NCBI RefSeq assembly: GCF_008042035.1
Contig: NZ_RDBL01000027.1
Span: 1-55,990, forward strand
Source of the DNA: Streptomyces sp. col6
GTDB taxonomy: Bacteria > Actinomycetota > Actinomycetes > Streptomycetales > Streptomycetaceae
Length of the DNA stretch: 55,990 nt
Direction: 5' to 3'
Position 1 is the stretch's first letter; each line of letters starts with the position of its first letter. The notes below the pieces were generated by a model, which saw nothing but the letters and a program-made list of their open reading frames with translations, did not search any database and was not told the origin of the DNA. Made by a program: the position numbers and the translations under genes. Shown here piece by piece: positions 1-8,831 of the stretch.

Positions 1-122
1 GCTTTCACCGATCCCATCGACACGTGCGCCGACGCCGGCACGGTCACCGCGAACGGCACGCACGTCGGCACCTACGCAGGCGACGACGCCGTGCTCTTCT
101 CGGGGTCCTCGGCCGGGGTCCG
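1..122. repeat. Inverted copy of 1099..1220 at the window edge
   Basis: Bases 1-122 are the exact reverse complement of 1099-1220 (position k pairs with 1221-k; the match fails at 123). The segment encodes, in the opposite direction, the same piece of the surface protein found at 1099-1220. Because the copy starts exactly at base 1, a fold-back assembly artefact at a contig end is as likely as a real inverted duplication. Confidence 0.9.
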
Positions 123-1886
123 GGCGAGGGAGGCGCGGGTGCCGCCGACGATGATGTCTGTGCCGTCGGACAGCCGGACGTGCAGGGCGTTGACGACGAG
201 ACCGCGTCCGTCGCCGTAGACCCGCTGCTCGTTGAGAGTGACCGTGCCGCGCTGCGGGAGGCTGATGATGGTGTTCGGTGCCGGGTGGGCGGCGACCGTG
301 GTGTTGCCCACGCGAGCCCCGGTGAAGGTGGTCGTGCCGGTGGCGGAGACCGTGTCCAGAGCCGTGGGTGCGGTAGCGGTGGCCGTGGCGGTTGCCTTGT
401 CCGCGCTGATCGCGCCACCGAGGAGATGTAGTCCGTTCACGGTGGCGGTGGACGTGGCCGTACGGGCACTACCGGAGCCTGCGGTGCCCGCCGCGTGGGT
501 CGTGGCGGAGGTGAACGAGGCGATGGAGGAGCCGACATGGGTGCTGCCGAGCTGGGCGCTGTCGGTGGCCGGGTCCTCGGTGCAGGCGACATCCGAAGGG
601 GCCAGTGGCGCTGCCGGGGTGGCTGTCACGGCCTGGGCGTGCGCGTCCATGAGCAGCGCCACGAACGTCACCGAGGAGCAGCCGGGCGGGTCGACGCCGT
701 GCCGGGCGGTGGTCGCCGTGGCGCACAGGGTGTACGTGCCGCTGCGGGCCGAGGTCACCCGGATCGTGATGGTGCAGGACTCCTGACCGGCGGCGAGGTC
801 CCCGCCGGCGGTGAGGCCGTGCCCATCGGGGTCGACGGCTACCGTGCCGGAGGAGCAGTTGGTGGTGGCGGAGCCGGGTTCGGTGATGAGCCCGGCCGGT
901 ATCTGCTCAGTAAAGGACCAGCCGCGCTTCGCCGCCCTCTCGGTGGTGTTGGTGACGGTGAAGGTCAGCGTGGTCGGATCGCCCGCGCCCACCGGGTCGC
1001 GAGCGAAGGCCGTACTGAGCTGCGGGGTGGCGTCCATGATCCGGAGGTTGTCGATCGCGCCGTCGTTGCCGGTCCCGCTGGCCTGCGCGTTGACCATGCG
1101 GACCCCGGCCGAGGACCCCGAGAAGAGCACGGCGTCGTCGCCTGCGTAGGTGCCGACGTGCGTGCCGTTCGCGGTGACCGTGCCGGCGTCGGCGCACGTG
1201 TCGATGGGATCGGTGAAAGCCGGGACGACCCGCTGCCCGTCGAGCAGGGAGAACTCCAGGAGCGGATGCGCGGCGAAGCAGTTGACGGCCGCCGCGTCCA
1301 CCGAGAAGGTCAGGAAGCGGCCGGCCGACGCCACAGGCACCGGCTGCACCGTCTCCAGTTGCGTCTTCCCGGCCCCCGGATCCCCCGCGGTGTATGCGGT
1401 GACGGCGTGGTTGCCGATCGGGTCGGCCCCGGCCCATTCGGCCAGCGCCGACGCCATGGCCTGCTGAGAGGGCCAAGTGGTCCCGCAGCCACTTCCGGCC
1501 GGGGCGGTGGGGGAGTCGGCCGCTGAGACCAGCCAGCCGTTGCAGGCGGTCAGCCAAGCCGGGTCGGCGGTGTACGTCTCGGCGAGAGGCGGAGCCCCGG
1601 TGTACGCGGTCAGCGGGCGGGGAGCGCCCGGGGCGTTCTCGAACCCCTCCTCGAAGAGCACGGTCGCCGGCCGGGGCGCAGGCGCGTCGGCGGCCGCGAC
1701 CGGATGAGCGCCGACGCCCGGGGAGGGCGCGGACACGGCTGAAGTCCCGGTGCGTGCAGGTGTGTCCGTTGCGGCGGCCGCGGGCAGTGCGGCGGCGAAT
1801 GCCGTCGCGAACGCCGCGCCGGTTGCCACGGCGGCGCGCAGCAACGGTACGGCACGGCGTGGCCGATCCGGTAAGTGTCTGTGCAC
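72..1886 (-). CDS. Secreted surface protein with DUF11-like and choice-of-anchor P-like regions, 3' end disrupted
   Basis: Predicted exported cell-surface or extracellular protein of unknown ligand. The GTG at 1886 is chosen because GAGGAGGGGAAG lies just upstream and a clear signal peptide follows (arginine-rich start, long Ala-rich core, ALPAAAA cleavage region). The middle has a beta-sandwich repeat typical of DUF11-like domains (PTTLTFTVTNTTERAA, then EQIPAGL). The C-terminal part (LLGGAISADKATATATA, and later NTIISLPQRGTVTLNEQ) matches the pattern of choice-of-anchor P proteins as I remember them. The frame leaves native sequence at about base 122, where the inverted copy begins, so the last 17 residues (RTPAEDPEKSTASSPA and the stop) are not native; probably only a few C-terminal residues are missing. 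About 604 residues as read. Confidence 0.7.
   Translation of the reverse strand: MHRHLPDRPRRAVPLLRAAVATGAAFATAFAAALPAAAATDTPARTGTSAVSAPSPGVGAHPVAAADAPAPRPATVLFEEGFENAPGAPRPLTAYTGAPPLAETYTADPAWLTACNGWLVSAADSPTAPAGSGCGTTWPSQQAMASALAEWAGADPIGNHAVTAYTAGDPGAGKTQLETVQPVPVASAGRFLTFSVDAAAVNCFAAHPLLEFSLLDGQRVVPAFTDPIDTCADAGTVTANGTHVGTYAGDDAVLFSGSSAGVRMVNAQASGTGNDGAIDNLRIMDATPQLSTAFARDPVGAGDPTTLTFTVTNTTERAAKRGWSFTEQIPAGLITEPGSATTNCSSGTVAVDPDGHGLTAGGDLAAGQESCTITIRVTSARSGTYTLCATATTARHGVDPPGCSSVTFVALLMDAHAQAVTATPAAPLAPSDVACTEDPATDSAQLGSTHVGSSIASFTSATTHAAGTAGSGSARTATSTATVNGLHLLGGAISADKATATATATAPTALDTVSATGTTTFTGARVGNTTVAAHPAPNTIISLPQRGTVTLNEQRVYGDGRGLVVNALHVRLSDGTDIIVGGTRASLARTPAEDPEKSTASSPA
1099..1220. repeat. 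Partner arm of the 122-bp inverted repeat
   Basis: Internal copy, lying in the coding sequence of the surface protein; it is the source-like copy because the reading frame is intact through it on the minus strand. Confidence 0.9.
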
Positions 1887-2550
1887 GTCTTCCCCTCCTC
1901 GACTCGTTCCGCGGACCGCGACCGCGGTTCGCGGCACGTCCCTCGTCGGGCGACGCGGGACGCCCGACGGCCGCGTCCGGACCCGAAGGCGATGCGCGGC
2001 CGCGAAACGGTAGTCAGTCTGTCCGCCGCGCCCGGACCCGGCAGCGGCGCACACAGGAGGGCAGGGCAGCGCACGCCGGGCGCAGGCATCCTCACACCCT
2101 CCCTGGTACGCCGAGGTGCGTCGCCTGCGCGGCCCCGGGTCTGCAGGTCGGCGTCCAGCACTGCCGGGCAGCCCGCTGTCCGGCGACCCGCTCATCTACG
2201 ACCGGGCCTTCTGCGGAGCCGGAAAAGGCTCCTCGGTCGCCCTGAGGTACGGGCCCCGCCGGAGTCCCCGGACCATGCGGGGCAGGCACGCGTCGAGCGC
2301 CACGACACGGATGCTGTCGAATAGAGCTGGGCAAATGATGGCGGCGGGACCGGACCGGTCGCGGTCGCAGCGTTGGATCAGGCAGTGTCTATGGAATCTG
2401 CGTGGGGACAAGGAAGAGCGCGTCGGTTCAGCATTTGTTGGCAGCGGGTCCAGTGGGCGCAGCATGTTGGCCCCGGTGGTTCGCGTGCGCGGGTTGTCTT
2501 GGGCTGATGGGCCCCGTGGCTCTTTGTCAACGAGGACGGAGGTTCGGGCA
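1887..2550. other. Intergenic stretch, no supported gene
   Basis: Lies between the divergent surface-protein start and the dehalogenase remnant. Several open frames cross it on both strands but none has a domain, a convincing ribosome site or natural composition. Presumably contains both promoters; I see no distinct element. Confidence 0.5.
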
Positions 2551-3420
2551 TTGTTCGAGGGCTTTGAGACCGGGCGGATGGAGGTTGGCGAAGCATCGAA
2601 TTTCCTTCGCTATGGCGAGGGAGGGGCCGCCGGTGGTGCTGCTGCGCGGCCACCCCAGGACATCGGCGACCTGGCATCGTGTCGCCCTGCTCCTGGTCCG
2701 GCGCGGTTTCACTGTGGTCTGTCCCGATCTCCGGGGTTACGGCCGGTCCACCGGGCCGGCGCCTGCCGCAGACCACGCCGGGCACTCCAAGCGGACTGTC
2801 GCCGGTGACGTGGTCGAGGTGATGCGATCCCTAGGCCATGACCGGTTCTTGCTCGCGGGGCACGACCGCGGAGGCAGTGTCGCGCTGCGTCTGGCGCTCG
2901 ATCATCCAGACGCGGTTTCGCGGGTGGCTCTGCTGGACTGTCTGCCCGTCACCGAGCACCTGTCCCGCATCACGGCTGCGTTCGCCGCGCAGTGGTGGCA
3001 CTGGTTCTTCATCGCTCACCCAGAGATTCCCGAGCGGGTCATCAACGCCGGTCCGGACAGCTGGTACCGCGGCGATCCACTGAGCATGGGACATGAGAAC
3101 TACGAGGAGTAGGGCGCGGCCACGAGGAACCCCGACGTGGCGCGGGCGATGCGGGAGGACTACGGGCCGGCCTCACCGTCGATCGGCGGCGCGAGGAGAA
3201 GGACAGCGTGACAGGGACGAGGATCCGGTGCCCGGCACTGATCCTCTGGTCACTCCGGGACGACCTTGAGGAGCTGTACGGGGACCCGGTGAAGATCTGG
3301 CAGAAGTGAACACCGGACCTACGAGGCCACGGCATCGACTCCGGGCACCACATGGCCGAACAGGCTCCAGTGGCGATCGCATCCTCCCTTGCAGAGTTCT
3401 TCGCTGAGCAACCTGCCTGA
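2551..3420 (+). pseudogene. Decayed alpha/beta hydrolase, haloacetate (fluoroacetate) dehalogenase type
   Basis: Members of this family hydrolyse haloacetates or epoxides with an Asp nucleophile. The remnant reads from TTG 2551 (GGACGGAGG upstream): LFEGFETGRMEV then a frame change near 2625 into EGPPVVLL-R-GHPRTSATWHR, followed by the nucleophile elbow AGHDRGG and the motif WHWFFIAHPEIPERVI. A TAG interrupts at 3110-3112, a second frame change occurs near 3165 (MREDY then AGLTVD), TGA replaces an expected Trp codon at 3307-3309, and the catalytic-His region DSGHHMAEQAP precedes the true stop at 3420. All core motifs can be recovered across three frames, so this was a full-length gene of about 290 codons. 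Four lesions make sequencing error alone unlikely. Family assignment is firm to alpha/beta hydrolase, moderate to dehalogenase. Confidence 0.75.
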
Positions 3421-3584
3421 ATGGCTGGATCGTTGGCAATCAGGATGCCGAGGTTGTGGTAGTTCGCGATCCGGATCCGCCAGTCAGTGTCTGCCGGCGG
3501 AAAGGGCTGGGGCGGAGGAGCGGGGCGGGGATCCGGTCCTGGTCGGCATCGTCGATGAAACGAAAGGCTCCACGAATGTGCAGG
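3421..3584. other. Intergenic stretch, no supported gene
   Basis: Short non-coding gap between the hydrolase remnant and the small minus-strand frame; nothing recognisable. Confidence 0.4.
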
Positions 3585-3719
3585 TCAGGCGGATCGCCAC
3601 GCACGGGCCGCGGCCTTGCCGAGGTACACGGTGTGTTTGCCGTGGTGGGCGGGGGCGTCTTCAGCCGGCTGCCGGTAGGTGATCGTGCCGTGGGAGACCT
3701 GGTACAGGACGACCGTCAC
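3585..3719 (-). CDS. Small hypothetical protein (44 aa)
   Basis: Possible short gene starting at GTG 3719 (VTVVLYQVSHGTITYRQP). The composition (Tyr, His, Asp, Lys mixed with few Arg/Pro runs) looks more protein-like than shadow frames do, but I recognise no family. It sits just downstream of the TOPRIM gene on the same strand, separated by 34 bases, and could be co-transcribed. Low confidence; it may also be the tail of a longer decayed gene. Confidence 0.3.
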   Translation of the reverse strand: MTVVLYQVSHGTITYRQPAEDAPAHHGKHTVYLGKAAARAWRSA

Positions 3720-3753
3720 GCCGACGGCGACGAAGCCGGGTCCGTTCAAGGCT

Positions 3754-4389
3754 CTACAGGTTTGCGAAGAGCCCGTCGAGCGGGGGCGGCGTCCGGTCCG
3801 GTGCGAGGGCCTCGACAAGGAGACGGCCGTAGCGGATCTTGCGGCCCTTCTTCGTGCCGAGGAAGCGCCTCACCTGCTGCTGCCGGGGCCGGCCCTGCTG
3901 CGCAGGCTGACGCTGGAAGGACTGCCAGGCACGAAGCTCGCCCTCAGCGCGGAAGATGTCCACGACTTCCGCCGCGCCGAGCGCCCGGACAAGTTCGTCC
4001 TCAAGATCCGCGCTGCATACGTAAAGGTCCGTGAGCGCAGCCTGCGACCGCGTCAGGCCACGCTCGTAGAAGCCCTTCTCCCGCTCATCGCAAAGTCCTG
4101 TCAGACGCAGACCGAGACCGGGAGGCCCGAGAAGCCTGGCATAGCGGCTGACGTTCATCGCCCCGCCCATGGGCACGACCCACACCCCCTCGGCGGCCAG
4201 GTCCCGGCCATGCCGAACTGCCAGCGCCTCGACGGCCGCGAGATCGCTGAGCCCTTCAAGGAGCACCGCGGTGTCCACCCTCAGCTCTTCGGCCAGGTGG
4301 CGCACAGGCCCCGGAGGGCCGCCCGTCGCCCAGTCGGTGACCGCGTCCTGCAACATCCTGGTGTCTGCCACGGGGTGAGTCTGCAACAT
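3754..4389 (-). CDS. TOPRIM-domain protein (OLD-like nucleotidyltransferase/hydrolase domain, no ATPase)
   Basis: About 211 residues. The TOPRIM signature is visible as the acidic start VLLEGLSDLAAVEALAVRHG (the Glu of the first motif), then GVWVVPMGGAMNV, and the second acidic motif GLCDERE. A conserved tail follows (QFQ-type arginine-rich stretch RQPAQQGRPRQQQ, then RRFLGTKKGRKIRYG). The same stand-alone architecture is common in Streptomyces. TOPRIM domains bind a metal for phosphoryl transfer on nucleic acid; here the SMC-like ATPase part of OLD nucleases is absent, so a complete OLD nuclease is excluded. Start placed at ATG 4389; ATG 4356 is an alternative. Confidence 0.8.
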   Translation of the reverse strand: MLQTHPVADTRMLQDAVTDWATGGPPGPVRHLAEELRVDTAVLLEGLSDLAAVEALAVRHGRDLAAEGVWVVPMGGAMNVSRYARLLGPPGLGLRLTGLCDEREKGFYERGLTRSQAALTDLYVCSADLEDELVRALGAAEVVDIFRAEGELRAWQSFQRQPAQQGRPRQQQVRRFLGTKKGRKIRYGRLLVEALAPDRTPPPLDGLFANL

Positions 4390-4937
4390 CCACCGGTGAC
4401 ATAGCACGGGATATATCCCTGGCTGCGGATTTGACTTCTCACCTCTTGACCTGGTCCTCGGTGTGAGGCAGACGAGTCGCTCGCACTTGACCGCCCGAGC
4501 GGTCGTTCGCGTTGCCCGGACCATCGCGCGTCATTCTAAAGCTGCGCGGCACCGTCCGGTCTCCTGCCCGCATCCGGACGTCCAGGCGCGGTCGCATGGT
4601 GAGCGGCCGAGCCTGGCCCCGGCCTCTGGCTTGTCGGACGCCTCCGGTACCGGCATCCCGTTGTTCACCGGCAGGAACCAGGCTTCGCGCCGCCGCTTCG
4701 CCGTACCCGACCACACCGTGCTGGCCAGCGGAGTGGTGATCCTCACCTACAACTCCAACTGAAGCAACTGCTACGGCTTTCGCACTTGTGGCCGTTTCGC
4801 ATCCTTCGGTGGATGCGTCGACCGCCCGGGAGACCGGAGGGGTTCGGTGAAACCGCCGTCGCCCGTGCGCCGTCTCCTCTAGCCTGACCAGTTGTTTGTG
4901 CGCCTGCGGGCGAATGGTGGCGAAGGAGGACGTGCCT
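4390..4937. other. Gap of about 550 bases without a supported gene
   Basis: Separates the TOPRIM gene from the kinase (divergent). A plus-strand frame ending at 4762 (tail FAVPDHTVLASGVVILTYN) has protein-like composition only in its last 30 codons and could be the end of a lost gene; nothing upstream supports it. Confidence 0.4.
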
Positions 4938-6686
4938 GTGCGGGCCCTGCGGGCGGACGACCCAGTACGCGTGGCGGACTACCGGCTGCTCGGACGGCTC
5001 GGCGAGGGCGGGATGGGCGTGGTGTATCTCGCCCGGTCCCCGCGCAGCCGCATGGTGGCGGTCAAGTCCATCCGGCTCGAACTCGCGGCGCTGCCGGACT
5101 TCCGGCTCCGGTTCGCCGAGGAAGTTGCCATCGCCCAACGCGTGGGCGGCGACTGGACGGCCGCTGTGCTCGACGCCGACCCGCACGCCGAGCGGCCCTG
5201 GGTCGCCACCGCGTACGTCCCGGGCCCCACCCTCGCCGAGGTGGTGGCCCGTCACGGGCCGCTGCCGGAGCGCTCGGTACGCGGGCTGGCATCCGGTCTC
5301 TGCGACGCGCTGGCCGACATCCACGCGGCCGGGCTCGTCCACCGCGACCTGAAGCCCTCCAACGTCATGATCACCATCGACGGCCCCAAGGTGATCGACT
5401 TCGGGATCGTCCGGGCCCTGGACGGCCCGACCCACGGTGGTCTGACCTCCACCGGCGTGGTCGTCGGCTCCCCGGGCTTCATGGCACCCGAGCAGGTACG
5501 CGGCGAACGGCTCACCACCGCCTGCGACATCTTCTCGCTGGGCTCGGTCCTCGCCTTCGCCGCCGCCGGCCGTCTGCCCTTCGACACCGCCGAGGGGCGC
5601 CCGCACGCCCTCATGTACCGCGTGGTGCACGAGGAACCCGACCTCACCGGTATTCCGGAGGCCCTGCTCCCGCTGATCGGCGACTGCCTCGCCAAGGACC
5701 CGGAGGCCAGGCCGTCGCTCGCCACGCTCCGGACACGTGAGGAGACGCAGTTCCGGCATCTCGGCCCCTGGCTCCCCGCGCCGGTCCTGGCCAGGCTCGG
5801 GCAGGATGCGGCCCAGCTGCTGGAGCACGAGGATCCCGGCACCGTTCTGACGGGGGAGGGCGGCCCGCCCCCGGCACAGCCGCCCGAGGACGAGATCGGG
5901 ACCGTTCCGGCCCAGCGCCCCGCCGTCCCTGCCACCGCCCCCGTCACCGCTCGGGCCGAACCGGAGCCGCGGCGTGGGACGTCACCACGCACCTTGGCCG
6001 AGGAGCGCAACGGGCGCAACGGCCCAGCCCCGTCCACGGTGGCCGTGTACGTCACCCTCGCCCTGTTCGGGCTGGCGGCGCTGGGCGCCACGATCACCCA
6101 GCTGAACCTGCTGGGTGACACCGTTTCGAGCGCCTGGTCGATGGACGAGGAAACGGCCTACCCCTGGGGTTACATTCAGACGGGGGCGGCGGTCGGCTTC
6201 ATCATCGCCTGGCTGATCTGGTGCGCGAAAACGCGTTCCACCGCCGAGGAGTTCGCCCCCGGACGGCTGCGATACGGGCCCAGACTTGCCGTCCTCTCGT
6301 GGTTCATCCCCCTGGGTAACGTCTACCTGCCCAAGCAGATCGCGAACGACGTCTGGCATGCTTCCAGCCCGACCGCCCTGGGCGGTGCCATGGCACCGGC
6401 GACCCGGCTCCACGTCTGGTGGGGATGCGCGGTCTTCGCGATCGTGACATCGCCGCTGTACTGGTACTTCGCGGCGTACGAGTGGGCCGACAACGACAAT
6501 TTCACCCAACACGACAACGGGGCGGAGTTCCTGAGCGACTCCTATGACAGCTGGTACACGTACGACATGGCAGAGGGCGCATGGCTGGGCCTCGTCCTCC
6601 GCATCCTCGTGCTCCCCGCCGTCGTGGCGACCGCCCTGTACGTGTCCCGGCTGACCGCGATGCAGCAGGCGCGTCGCACCAGCTGA
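4938..6686 (+). CDS. Membrane-anchored Ser/Thr protein kinase with DUF4328-like C-terminus
   Basis: Hanks-type kinase that phosphorylates Ser/Thr on partner proteins at the membrane. GTG 4938 is chosen because AAGGAGG lies 8 bases upstream; about 582 residues. Kinase motifs in order: glycine loop GEGGMGVVY (22-30), VAVK lysine, HRDLKPSN near residue 135, DFG near 153, MAPEQ near 181, and an alpha-F region DIFSLGSVL. A Pro/Ala-rich linker (about 300-350) leads to a second half with four or five hydrophobic segments (VAVYVTLALFGLAALGA, WGYIQTGAAVGFIIAWLIW, LAVLSWFIPLGNVYLPKQI, WWGCAVFAIVTSPLYWYFA, LVLRILVLPAVVATALY). The LSWFIPLGNVYLPKQ motif and flanking Trp residues match DUF4328 membrane domains. 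No extracellular PASTA sensor is present. An IS element begins 15 bases after the stop. Confidence 0.9.
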   Translation: MRALRADDPVRVADYRLLGRLGEGGMGVVYLARSPRSRMVAVKSIRLELAALPDFRLRFAEEVAIAQRVGGDWTAAVLDADPHAERPWVATAYVPGPTLAEVVARHGPLPERSVRGLASGLCDALADIHAAGLVHRDLKPSNVMITIDGPKVIDFGIVRALDGPTHGGLTSTGVVVGSPGFMAPEQVRGERLTTACDIFSLGSVLAFAAAGRLPFDTAEGRPHALMYRVVHEEPDLTGIPEALLPLIGDCLAKDPEARPSLATLRTREETQFRHLGPWLPAPVLARLGQDAAQLLEHEDPGTVLTGEGGPPPAQPPEDEIGTVPAQRPAVPATAPVTARAEPEPRRGTSPRTLAEERNGRNGPAPSTVAVYVTLALFGLAALGATITQLNLLGDTVSSAWSMDEETAYPWGYIQTGAAVGFIIAWLIWCAKTRSTAEEFAPGRLRYGPRLAVLSWFIPLGNVYLPKQIANDVWHASSPTALGGAMAPATRLHVWWGCAVFAIVTSPLYWYFAAYEWADNDNFTQHDNGAEFLSDSYDSWYTYDMAEGAWLGLVLRILVLPAVVATALYVSRLTAMQQARRTS

Positions 6687-6701
6687 CACCAGTACCGCTT
6701 A

Positions 6702-8443
6702 GGGCTTGCCGGGAAACAAGTCGTGGCTTCCAGGCGTGGGGCTCGTTGTTCTGGTATGGGGAGACCGGAGGGGATCGAGGCCGTTCTGGCGGCGAAGTTC
6801 CAGGTGTTGTTGCCGCATCTGGACGAGCGTCAGCGTCGGCTGGCCATAGGCGCGGAAGCGCTGTCGCTCGGGCATGGCGGGATCAGGATCGTCGCCGCTG
6901 CAGCCGGGGTCCGGGAGGCCGCGGTCTCACGCGGGGTGGCTGAACTGGATTCCGGTCAGGCCCCGTTGGGGCGGGTGCGTCATCCCGGTGGAGGGCGAAA
7001 GAAGGCGGCCGAGCTGGACCCTGGGCTGCGGCCGGCACTGCTGGCGCTGGTCGAGCCCGACGAGCGGGGCGACCCGGTGTCGCCGCTGCGCTGGACGACG
7101 AAGTCGACCCGGAAACTGGCCGCGGAGCTCACCCGCCAGGGGCACCGGATCTCCGTCGCCGGCTTGCTGCGCGAGGAAGGCTTCAGCCTGCAGGCCAACA
7201 CCAAGACCATCGAAGGCACTCAGCACCCCGACCGGACGCCCAGTTCCACTACCTCAACGAGCAGGCACGAGACCACAGGGACTCCGGTGACCCGGTGATC
7301 AGCGTGGACAGCAAGAAGAAGGAACTGATTGGCGACTACAAAAACGCCGGGCACGAATGGCAACCCACAGGACAGCCCGTGAGGGTCGAGACACACGACT
7401 TCCCCGGCCAGGCCGAGAAGGCGATTACGTACGGAATCTACGACATGACGGCGAACACCGGTTGGGTCAGCATCGGCACTGATCACGACACCGCGGCGTT
7501 CGCCGTCGCCTCGACCCGCCGCTGGTGGCAGGCCCGCGGCCGACACGACTACCCCAGCGCCCGCCGGCTGCTGATCACCGCCGAAGGCGGCGGCTCCAAC
7601 AGCTACCGCACCCGCGGCTGGAAGACCCAACTCGCCGATTTGGCTGCCGAGACCGGCCTTGAGGTCACGGTGTGTCACCTGCCACCCGGCACCTCGAAGT
7701 GGAACAAGATCGAGCACCGGCTGTTCTCCCACATCACCATGAACTGGCGAGGCAGGCCCCTGACCAGCCACGAAGTCATGCTCCAGACCATCGCAGCGAC
7801 CACCAGCCGCACTGGCCTGACGGTCCAGGCTGAACTCGACAGCGGTGAGTACCCCACCGGCATCCGCGTCAGCGACGACGAGATCGCCGCCCTGCCCATC
7901 ACCCGCCACCGCTTCCATGGCGACTGGAACTACACCCTCCACCCCCAGCGCCCGGCGGACGCGGCGACCACCGCCAGCACACCGGACGAGGCCCTGACGA
8001 ACAGACCGGCCCGCCTCACGCGGCGTTCACTCCAGGACCCGGCTACTCACCGGGATGACCCACCGGCAGCTCAACGAACTCATCGACGTGCCGACTCCAG
8101 CGATGGACGTTCAACGCGAGCAAGTGCTCCGCACCCGCAGAGGCCACGAGCGCCTGGTGGCCCCTGGCACGGGAGCCAAACCCAAGCTCTCCTCAGCCGT
8201 CCGGGTCCTGGCCACCGTGCTCCACCTGCGAAAACTCGCGACCATGGCCCTCCTGGGCCAGCTCTTCAACACCACCGCCATGACCATCAGCCGCGCAGCG
8301 GAAGACGTCCGCCCGCTCCTGCAAGCCCACGGCATTCACATCCCCGCCTCGACCGCCCGCTTCCGCACACCGACTGACATTGCGAAGTTCCTCGACCTCG
8401 ACGAAAACAAGATCAAACCGACGTATTGATTTCCAGCAAGCCC
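6702..8443. mobile_element. ISAzo13-like insertion sequence with TA duplication
   Basis: Ends are imperfect inverted repeats: GGGCTTGCCGGGAAA at 6702 and, reading inward from 8443, GGGCTTGCTGGAAA. The dinucleotide TA flanks both ends (6700-6701 and 8444-8445), a likely target duplication. A fragment of the right end of a related copy lies inverted at 38472-38610, again with TA outside the repeat. Length 1742 bp. The transposase inside is frameshifted, so the copy is probably not autonomous. Confidence 0.85.
6756..8429 (+). pseudogene. ISAzo13-family transposase, frameshifted
   Basis: DDE transposase that would move the surrounding element. ATG 6756 (MGRPEGIEAVLAAKFQ) opens the N-terminal half, which reads to about 7235 and then needs a one-base shift (a missing G in CACCCCGACCGG-ACGCC) into a frame containing HYLNEQARDH, the first catalytic Asp VISVDSKKKELIG, a GTDHDTAAFAV block, and the Glu region SKWNKIEHRLFSH. 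The second catalytic position reads ITAEGGGSN, whereas ITADGGGSN is the form I expect in this family, so the active site looks altered. Near 8040 another frame change leads into a helix-turn-helix tail (TGMTHRQLNELID to the stop at 8429; LATVLHLRKLATMALLGQLF, TAMTISRAAEDVRPLLQ). Whether the tail is normally fused or a separate gene is unclear. Confidence 0.8.
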
Positions 8444-8515
8444 TAAGCAGGGTTCACTTGATGCTTCCGGCCTTCGGCCGGCGCACCTACTGCTTCCGGT
8501 CCTGTCACCTCGCCG

Positions 8516-8653
8516 CTACCCCACTGCGCTGCCGATGCGGAGCACCGCTGTGATGCCCTCGTCGGTGTCAGCGACGAGGGTGAGCTTCTTGAGGTCCAGA
8601 CGGACCAGCCGGTCGCCGTATTCAAGTCTCAGAGCTCGGACGTGGCCAGTCAT
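8516..8653 (-). CDS. Small hypothetical protein (about 45 aa), possibly longer upstream
   Basis: A minus-strand frame ending at 8516 reads naturally over its last 70 codons (GLSYLSGKMTGHVRALRLEY, then LVADTDEGITAVLRIGS). ATG 8653 is the only good start but the protein-like stretch seems to begin earlier, so this may be the 3' end of a broken gene. No family recognised. Confidence 0.3.
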   Translation of the reverse strand: MTGHVRALRLEYGDRLVRLDLKKLTLVADTDEGITAVLRIGSAVG

Positions 8654-8831
8654 CTTGCCGCTGAGGTAACTGAGGCCGACGCCGAAGCAGCCCGCCGATC
8701 CTCCACGGTCGATCTCGGCATGCCGGCCTTCGCGGAGGTTGGCAGCCGCACCACCATCACAACGTCGACGGACCGGCACCGTCCCTGAAAATTCGTGGTC
8801 GTCACAAAGCTGACTGGCTACGCTCCAGCCC

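Noticed and set aside
72..1700. Long plus-strand frames over the surface-protein gene, up to 343 codons
   Set aside because: They are shadows of the minus-strand gene: Gly/Arg/Val-rich, no domain, while the minus frame has signal peptide and repeats.
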